Source: Mesorhabditis belari (taxonomy: Eukaryota; Nematoda; Chromadorea; Rhabditida; Rhabditidae). From it: a DNA stretch of 64,000 nt. Location of the stretch: positions 983,501 to 1,047,500 of the forward strand of contig CAUEEP010000740.1 in the NCBI GenBank assembly GCA_958450365.1. The letters are read 5' to 3'. The stretch's first letter is position 1. Each line of letters starts with the position of its first letter. A program made the translations under genes and the position numbers. Of the stretch, positions 56,457 to 64,000 are shown piece after piece. Under the pieces are notes generated by a model. That model was not told the origin of the DNA, ran no database searches, and saw only the letters and a program-made list of their open reading frames with translations.

Positions 56457-59400
56457 TTAATTGAACTGAACTTGTGGCTCTTTCTCAAGCGTTACTTTTA
56501 TTTTCGGCACCTCTGGAGAAGCGGATCGATTCGCGTTTCGGAATCTGAAACTTTTTAAAGTGCTTGTTGGAATTGGAACAGTGAAATGTTGTTTTTACTC
56601 ACAATCGAATTTTTATTGTGAAAGAGTGATAAGAGTTTTTGTGAAGAGACAGAGATTCAACTTATCAGAATCTCGCACAATTCGGAGCGATCAAAAATGA
56701 AAGTAGTTAAGTACCAAAGTATGCTGAGAGGGTAATTTCACAAAATGGCACAAAATAAGAAAAAAAACCTTCTATATGACATCGGTCGAAGTCGAGAAAT
56801 GAGCGGTTTAATTGATGGAGCTCGTCGAAGAGAAGAAGTTGTTGTGTCACCAGAAAAGAAACGAGAAATGAAGGCCTGTACTCGGTCTTGTGTTGCTGGA
56901 AATGGGATTGAAATTTCAAAAAAAAACCCGATTATAATTCTCCTCAATCACCTTTTGTTCTTTCGGATTGCGCTTGCGAGTTCAACATGGAGACGAAAAG
57001 AAAAACGAGGAGAAGAGTCGAGAAAAAACTGATGGCGACGAAGAGGCGAGAATCGTTTTCCTAGATAAATTTTAGGGTTCATAAATTTGGATAAACTTGT
57101 GGTAAATTGAAATTGTTTTTTAATTAACTTACCTTGGCTAAACTCAAAAATAATGGATAGACAAGGGTGCCGAAAGAGGAGCCGGAGATCACAACCGAGA
57201 CTGATTCAGCTGAAAGACTAATTCAGCTCGTTGAGTGTTGGCTAATTAAAAGCGTCTTTAATTCCCTATTTACGTTATGTCACTGATGGTAGCCCTTTCT
57301 AAGGATACCATACCTTTCTTTCTTTTTTGAACAGATAATACTTGCCTCGAAGTAGCAATGTATGCTTAACATATGTGAGAGCGGAGGGTAAAAATTGTGC
57401 GAGTGAAATGGCGGCAAGGGAAGTACCCAACCAGATTGGACGTTCGAAGATGAAAACACATGATGACAGCCCATATATTAACTAGAAATAAAATTATGAA
57501 TACATTTATTAGATTGAGGAAAAAAAATCATGCGTGTTTTTTTATTTATTGCAAAAATCTATTGCATTCTATCAATCTCCAAGAACTATCAATCTCCAAG
57601 GGTTTCTCCATTTTTATCAATGCTTTCTTCCCAGCTTCGACGCAAGTCCCTGACTTGTGAAAAATTTGGGGTTTTTAGAGCCAAAATAGTTGTCGCCCGC
57701 TTTTTTGACTTGAGCATGATCATCGAACTTTTCTCCCATGATAAACTGTTTCAGGAATCGAAAGAAAAAGTAATCTGACGGCAGGCTTGCAGCTTGCAGG
57801 CGAAAAAAAAAGCGGAAAATTTAATATCTTTTAGCTTTCAAAGAAAAGTCAACAAATGGGGCAGCTACGTTTTTCCGCAGTGCGTAGCTGCCCCATTCGT
57901 TTGGTTCTGCTTTGAAAATCAAAATCTATTCAATTTTCCGCTTACAAGTCTAGGGCTAAGTCAGGAGAGTGAGGCGCATGAGAAAGCAACTTCCAGCCGA
58001 GCTCGTCAATTTTTTGTGAATTACTTTCGCAGTGTGGGGTTTCGGGTTGTCGTGCAAAAATCGAATCTTTGATGGATTGAGCCTCAATTTCTTTAAAGCC
58101 TCGTTAGCTTTAGTCAATTGTTTTAAATAGAGGTCAGCATCAATGTTTTCATCTGGATTAGCTAACTCATAGTGCACCAAAGCTTTTTAGTTCTACCAGC
58201 AACAGAGCATTATTTTCTTTCCATGAATATCAGTTTTGGGAGTGGTTTGCTTGGTTTTTCCGGTAGATAGCCATTGGTTCTTCCTTTTGACAATCTCGTA
58301 ATTAATCCAAGTTTCATCAGATGTCAAAATCGAATCCCAGCTTTGCATTTATGGAGCAAAAAAGAACTGAACTGACGTTGACACGAGTTGTTTTGTTGTC
58401 GGAGTCAGTTCTTGAGTCAGTTCGTGCGGGACTCATTTTCCACAACGAATTTTTTCCCAGATTGGCGCAAATGATTGTCGATTGTCTTCTGACCAACATT
58501 TCTGCAAGCTCGCGAGTCGTGAGTGTTGAGTTGAATTCAATTTCAATTCCCCATTGCGAAATTCAAAACACGCATTTTTTTTTCCTCAACCTAATAGAAT
58601 AGAATTATTTTTACACTCACAATACTCAATCCAATATGAAAAATGGGCGCAATTTTGTCGGCGAAAAGCACGGCAATCACTCGACCAAACATGTAGAATG
58701 TCTATGGGAAATTTAGACTTTTAGAAATCTTTTTTCAAATACGGTAAAGATTTGATAATCGATTTCCGATGAATCCTCTCGAGAAAAGACAAAAAATGGG
58801 AAAAGTGTGAAGAGAATCTGGAACACTTAATCGTTTTGCTTTGTGCGTTCTGTTTTACCTGTCCAATGCAGCATATTGAGGCAACTAACATCACCAATCG
58901 CATCATACCAGATTCCCAATGATTTTCTATAGTTATGATTAGAACTAGCAACTAATGCGTTTTCTAAAACGTGTCAACTTTTAAAAACTATCGCAATCTT
59001 GGCTCAAGTTTTATCCGAACTACCGTATTTCTTCGAATAGAAGACCGGGTAAAGAGTATCATCGCGTACTCCTGCGTAGCAGCCCTTTTTAAAATTTTTT
59101 TTTCAAAATTTCCAAAGCTATATGAGCTGGAAAATGGCTCAAAAATCTGTTAGCTCATGTGGTATTTTTGAGCCATTTTCCAGCTCTATAGCACTTGATT
59201 GAAAGCTTTTATGCAGAAAAGAAATTTTAAAAAGGGCTGCTACGCAGGAGTACGCGATGATACTCTTTACCCGCTCTTCTACTCGAAGAAATACGGTATC
59301 TACTCTTTGTATGTATCTTTTAAGATCTCTTTTGAGCCACAAATCAAAGACAAGATTACGGTTGTTTTAAAAAAAATGGTATGCTTAAGAGAAACGCAAG

Positions 59401-60865
59401 AATTGTTGTCAAACCTGGTTGATTCTCAGCCGCATTTCCCTCAATTTCTTCATAATCAGCTCTCCGCTGTTCATCATTTGTCACTTCTGTCGTTCTTTCA
59501 GCATTAGCTGGATTCTCATTAGTTTTCATCAACACGACATAAAGAAATGGAACCTGAAATGGAACCTGAAATTGTACTATTCTATCTAGGAAAGATCTCA
59601 TTTGAGCCTTATTTTACGGGGCCTTATTTTACCCTAACTCATTTTACGTGAATCAGTGAGAAATGAGTCTGTGGGAAAATCTTCAGAAATAGATATCAAA
59701 CGAGTATTACCTGAATGAAAGCAAAAATCCATATCAAATAACGAGCATCAAAAATGGGAACGAAACGGATTTTGTCCATACTGAATGCGAATTTCAAATT
59801 TCTTTGTTTTTATCTTTTACCTTATATGAGCATTGAATAACTCTTCTTCACATGGAGAATCCTCGGGATTTGGCTTGAGTTTGTAAACGATTGAAGCTAG
59901 GAAGACACCAAGTGCGTGAAATAGATGAAGAACCTAGAGGTAACATATCAAACAGTATCTACTTTAACTCATTTTACGTGAATCAGTGAGAAATGAGTCT
60001 GTGGGAAAATCTTCAGAAATGAGATATTGATCTAAAAGAATGCATTTTTGTTTTTAATAGTCTCAACTCTCACATCTGACAGTTGAACGCCCAAAGAAAG
60101 TCCAAGTAGTGCGAAGATCTGAGTTTTTTAAAAGATTAAAATAGATTGTGATACTCACTGATGCAAACAGCAACAAATCTGTGACAAAAGTGACGGAAGC
60201 AAAAGAAATAATCGCTAAAAGAGAGCTGATGAACATCGTGCGAAGCTCGTTTTCACTAAATTCATCAAGATCTCTTAAATAATGTGTTTTCTAAAATCCG
60301 CCAACTTTCGAAAACTACCGTAACAGTTTCACCCAATTTTTATATCGGTATTCTTTGGGAATCCCGCCGAATCAAACCGTTCTTACAATACAATCAAATC
60401 GTTCTCACTGTTTATTGAAGTACGCGTTTCCCATTGTCCCGATGAAAAGTGTTGCGTTGAAGATGAAAAATATCCAAAACATGTGCACTGATGGGATATT
60501 TGAGACACATGTTAGATAGGAAAAGCTTAATGGGAGTAAACTGCTCTGAAATCGGATTTTAGATGATATTAAAGCTTGAAAATGGCTTACAATGAATCCG
60601 ACATTGAAATTTGCCCATACGTAGATAAAAAAACGAGCTCGTCGCTGGGTGATAATTCGAAAAACCTGAAGAAGAAGAAGGAAAAAGATAACGGAATATT
60701 CATTGTCATTTTTAGAATGGCAATCTAGAAATTTGAAAGGGAATGGAACTGAATGGAAATCTGTAAAATAGATCAAAAACCAAAACTAACTTTATTATTC
60801 ATCCAAATGCTAAAAGCCAACTGATCAGGGTATTCTAGAAAGCGACCACCGCCTTTTGGCTTAAC
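56457..60865 (-). CDS. Multi-pass membrane protein, MFS-like (5' end not found)
   Basis: Exon pieces in order from the 5' side: 60865-60791 (KPKGGGRFLEYPDQLAFSIW), 60665-60595 (RIITQRRARFFIYVWANFNV), 60540-60410, about 60290-60160, 60116-60080, about 59930-59830, 59780-59710, 59550-59420, 58930-58860 and 58700-58620. After the mariner come about 57450-57350 (FERPIWLGTSLAAISLAQFL), 57210-57135 (SVVISGSSFGTLVYPLFLSL), about 57050-56955 (LFVAISFFSTLLLVFLFVSM), an Arg/Ser-rich part, and 56550-56457 with the stop. There are about ten to twelve hydrophobic spans with a hydrophilic central loop (TEVTNDEQRRADYEE), as in MFS carriers. HLFHALGVFLASIVY and GRVIAVLFADKIAP loosely recall MFSD4/NaGLT1 types. 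The substrate is unknown. Some joins are uncertain, and it could be two genes. Confidence 0.55.
57509..58594 (-). mobile_element. mariner element, inactive, in a membrane-protein intron
   Basis: Ends are TTAGATTGAGGAAAAAAAAT (57509) and, inverted, TTAGGTTGAGGAAAAAAAAT (to 58594), with TA duplications at 57507-57508 and 58595-58596. The minus-strand transposase is broken: MLVRRQSTIICANLGK.., DIHGKKIMLCCW followed by stops, VHYELANPDENIDADLY, FLHDNPKPHTA, and ELGWKLLSHAPHSPDLA in another frame. The termini differ from the mariner at 6269, so it is another subfamily. It sits just 3' of the GTGAGT donor at about 58620. Confidence 0.88.
57817..57945. repeat. Nested hairpin inside the mariner
   Basis: A palindrome of about 130 bp: AGCGGAAAATTTAATA at one end and CAATTTTCCGCTT at the other, with the inner stem AATGGGGCAGCTACG/CGTAGCTGCCCCATT. 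It interrupts the 3' part of the mariner and looks like a small foldback element inserted secondarily. Confidence 0.75.
59023..59296. mobile_element. Palindromic MITE, 274 bp
   Basis: Ends are TA-CCGTATTTCTTCGAATAGAA and, inverted, TA-CCGTATTTCTTCGAGTAGAA, with arms of at least 80 bp including ATCATCGCGTACTCCTGCGT and AGCAGCCCTTTTTAAAATTT. TA duplications lie at 59021-59022 and 59297-59298. It lies in an intron of the minus-strand membrane protein. Confidence 0.85.
59637..60026. repeat. About 60-bp direct duplication in neighbouring introns
   Basis: The string attttacgtgaatcagtgag with ~40 bp of following sequence occurs at 59641-59691 and again at 59971-60022, nearly identical. The two copies lie in consecutive introns of the membrane-protein gene. 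Confidence 0.85.
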
Positions 60866-62246
60866 CTAATTCAAAATCTTGCCCGAAAAGTCACAAAAGG
60901 CCATGAACATGTGTTTCTCACATGTGGTCGTGGTCTGGCTTTGAAATTTTTGCGTTGGAACAGCCCTGCATATGATCTACAAATTCTTATTTTTTAAAGA
61001 TAATCTTTTATGAAACTTTCTTATAATTAGTCCTTGAAATTTTCTAGATTGCCAAATTGAAAAGACCTTTGTTGCTCGATCGACCATCAATGAAGAGAAA
61101 GAGGGACGTTCTGTTGTGAATGAGATGGGTGAAGAGAAAGCAATCTAGTTGACAATTCCGAGGTTCTTCAACACCAATCAATGAATGTTATGAGAAAAGA
61201 AGGCAAACGAAAAGAAAAGAAACAAAAAAATAGCTACTAATCCGGAAACCACACGAGGAGAAGAGGTATCAAGCGAAATCGAATATTCACCCACAAATGA
61301 GAGAAAAAGGTAGTTGTGAAGATGGGGATTAACAGAAAACTAACCCTTTAAAAAAAGATTGTACGTAAAAATCTATCTCTTTTTTTTTGAAAATCCGGAC
61401 AGGGATTTCCAAAACAGTGTGCAGACAAATTTTGAGTCGCTACGGTGTGCCTGTGTAAGTGGTCACTTTGTATCCCATTTCGATTTTTACTTGCTCTTTC
61501 CAACAGTATTCTTCAAATAGTTTATTGACAAGTTTTACTCAATTCATCGACTCAGTGAGCCCTCAGGCACATATTAGAAAAATATTATGCTGTTGTTAGA
61601 TGGCAATATTTCGTGATTAGACTCAAATTCACAATTAAATTGGAGAGCAGACAAACAGATCAGGAGTTAGTACGTTCACTGGACAAATTCATTATAAAAC
61701 AAACAATATTAGATGAGAGACAGGAAATCTATATACAAAATATCAAAGGTAAAACAGCGAAATCCATGAAAAGCACTTGCACATATCTAGAAAACTCAGA
61801 AATCAACGAGAGCTCAATAATCAGCTGCATTCATTTACATTCCTTTCTCTTTTACGATTAACCACACTGCTACTGAATTATTGAGAGCCGTTCTTAATTT
61901 ACGCAATCAAAGTTGAATCAAAATTAATCCTACTATTGAATTAGTCAGCTCAAGGCTAAACATTAAAACTTGTAACTAGAAGATGCAAGTGTTTTTCAAC
62001 GGTGGAAACAAAATCAAAATTTACATACACAGGAGAATCTGTTTACAATATTACAACATTTGTAAAGCTGTCACTCTTGTTGCGTTCTGTAGGGGTTTGG
62101 CGGCAACTCCGGGTAGAGCCTTCCACTGCATCCGGTACAAGCAGGTAACGACCTTAATTCAACAATTTCCTCTTTGGAAGAATTTCTTTCTCTAAAGAAG
62201 AACATCCTATTATAACTAAAAGTCTAGCGGTCCGCCCGTCTCCCGG
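60866..62246. other. Intergenic or undetected 5' exons
   Basis: About 1.4 kb. The first exon of the membrane protein should lie at the left edge but I could not place it. A plus-strand open frame at 61613-61861 lacks any family resemblance. Nothing else is supported. Confidence 0.4.
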
Positions 62247-64000
62247 TCACCGTTTTTCAATCTCAGCCCAACGAAACAGCAAAATATAATACCTTCGATT
62301 TTCCTTTCGCCTTTCATTAGATGAAGCCAACTGAGCTAACGCAGTAGGATGATCCTCATTCCTAATCGGCTGCAAGTACGGAGCGTGACTCTTTGGTGCT
62401 AAAGTTTTGTAAAATGGGCAAGAAAAAGCATTAATCACCTGGCCTTGCAATTGGTGTCATCGTTGGCGCCGTAGCAGCAGCTAGGGGAATTGGCTGAAGA
62501 TGTGGCAAACGAGAAGATGAAGTTCCCGACGTCGTACTCTAAAAAAACAAATTAGAAGTTGAAATCATTGTCACATTTTGCAATTAATACTTAATAACAC
62601 TCATACCGTCGTGCTTCTTTCCATTTCCCCGGCTGGAGCAGACGGTGTGTATGGTGGTGGAGGAGAAGCAGGGGCATGTTGTTGAGAAGGTGCTGCCGTC
62701 CTAGCATTTGGTCCGAAGACTCCAGTGCGACGAGCTGGCTCACTTCTTCGACGTACTCCACCCAATAATTGACTTCGGTCTTGACCGTGTTGAACACAAA
62801 GTTTGTCATTGTTTTGCAAAGTACTAAATGAAAGAAATGATACAGCTACAAAGACTCCAAAACCTCAAAAATGCCTTCAATTGTTCGACTCTCTCTTGGG
62901 TGAATGGAGCTCCCTCGTAAGTCATTCCAAAGATTTCTTCTCCGGGATCTGAAAGTATTGCTGAATTTGTAACTTATTTAAAATCTAACTTGTCAATCCA
63001 GGAATCGTTTCTGTCAACTCTCGTAAACAGGCGAAAATGGCACGAGCAGCTGTTGTGTAGGTCATACCAGCATCCGCAATTCCCTAAAATTTAATACTCG
63101 AATATTCGTTATTAAAAGAAGTTTTCACCTTGCATCCATGCCGCAGCTTCATCATTCGAATTGTTTCTTCATCTCCATACAAACGACGAATGTTTTCCCA
63201 AGTAAAATTGATTTGCCGCCTCACCTAAATAAATGATACAATTAAAGTGTTAGACTGTAAAAGTTGCTTACATCAGAAATTTGAGCCTCTAGCGGATCAT
63301 GTGGTCGGTCGCGACGTGAATTGAGCTGCTAAAATAAGGAAATTATAACAAAATATTTTAATTATTATATTTTTACCCATTCAAAAACAAAGTTTTACCT
63401 TTTGGAGTTTTGCTTCTTTCTCTTTCAAACGTTGATATTCTTTCTCGCTATCCTCCAATTCCTTTCCTCGTCCACAAAGGCCTCGAAGTTGCTAAAAATA
63501 AAAACTCCTTTTCAATTCAATGCCACTTTTCATTCATATTTAGTTAGATCCACACCCAAATCTTTAGCAATTATGAAAATAGACAATTCACATCAGAGCT
63601 CATAAAGAGGAGGGACATTGCCCCAGGTCACAAAAGACACATGTGGCAGTCACAAAGGACCGTAAAAGTATTTTGTTCTTTATCCACCAATAACTATGCG
63701 ACTTTTGAAAAATCCCAATATTGTTTAGGCCCACATGAGAATCAAAGCTTACCCCAATAGCACGTTGATTTCGTAGAGCAAGTTCCATGGTGGCATCACT
63801 ATGCATCTAAAAATACTACATTTAAAATTCTTAAAAAGCAAGCATACTTGTAAAACGGTAGAGGTCTTGGCTCCAACATCATTGATCGCACTATTTTGTG
63901 TCTTTTTTGCCCATTCAGCCAATTTGTTCCCACCGCTTCGTTCGCTCTCGGCTGCTTTTATTCGCAGCTCTCTTTAAAAAAACTTGTAAAAGTGTCAAGT
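62247..64000 (-). CDS. Unrecognised protein, 5' end outside the window
   Basis: About ten minus-strand exons with good splice sites. From the right edge: ELRIKAAESERSGGNKLAEW (63972-63849), MHSDATMELALRNQRAIG (63806-63752), QLRGLCGRGKELEDSEKEYQ (coiled coil, 63493-63400), QLNSRRDRPHDPLEAQIS, RRQINFTWENIRRLYGDEET, GIADAGMTYTTAARAIFACL, DPGEEIFGMTYEGAPFTQER. Then comes a Pro/Ala-rich C-terminal half (ASPPPPYTPSAPAG, RLPHLQPIPLAAATAP). A helical coiled-coil N-terminus with a Pro-rich tail suggests an adaptor, perhaps BAR-like, but I recognise no domain. The last exon either stops at 62247 or splices on at GTATTATA near 62290. Confidence 0.6.

Overview
The window is nuclear DNA of a free-living-type nematode, probably a rhabditid outside Caenorhabditis. 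The evidence is the many 38-60 nt GT..TTTCAG introns, several start codons lying a few bases after an acceptor-like TTTTCAG (possible trans-splice sites), AT-rich spacers, and typically nematode families: a UDP-glucuronosyltransferase with a C-terminal membrane anchor, a ShKT-domain secreted protein, a FAT-3/FAT-4-like desaturase, a small Schlafen-like protein, and Tc3, mariner and hAT transposons. All gene models were spliced by eye. Where every exon phase closes I say so.

Region 1 (217-8556, minus) looks like a 145-bp satellite but is best read as one gene. Twenty-one exons of exactly 102 nt (34 codons), separated by 41- or 43-nt introns, form a tandem array. Unique 5' and 3' exons keep phase across the array and give a predicted protein of about 905 aa with 22 copies of a 34-residue module. 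The module resembles the microtubule-binding (Mn-type) repeats of SAXO/STOP/MAP6 proteins. A hAT element carrying a nested Tc3-like element, and a mariner, sit inside two of the repeat introns. Removing them with their target duplications restores exactly 41 and 43 nt. This is the most unusual system in the window.

Region 2 (8557-23996) is gene-poor. It holds a MULE-like transposase remnant, a MITE, a tRNA-like element, simple repeats, and a 24/48-bp repeat that is open in two frames and sits between an acceptor and AATAAA. It leads into a BED-zinc-finger gene (23997-26453).

Region 3 (27111-34095) has a complete CDC25 phosphatase gene on the minus strand, a START-domain lipid-binding gene with a one-base frame conflict, a long foldback element with a tRNA-like core, and one weak multi-exon model.

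Region 4 (35601-49280) has a sugar-transporter-like MFS gene tail-to-tail with a 590-aa UGT whose last exon lies beyond an inverted-repeat element. Then come a two-domain ShKT secreted protein, an RFWD3-like RING/WD40 E3 ligase and a Schlafen-like AlbA_2 protein, all on the minus strand.

Region 5 (49696-64000) has a proline-rich protein, the front-end desaturase (cytochrome b5 fusion), a second MFS-like multi-pass protein on the minus strand with a mariner and a MITE in its introns, and a 5'-truncated gene running off the right edge. Nearly all transposons in the gene-dense part lie in introns, and several genes carry two or more.
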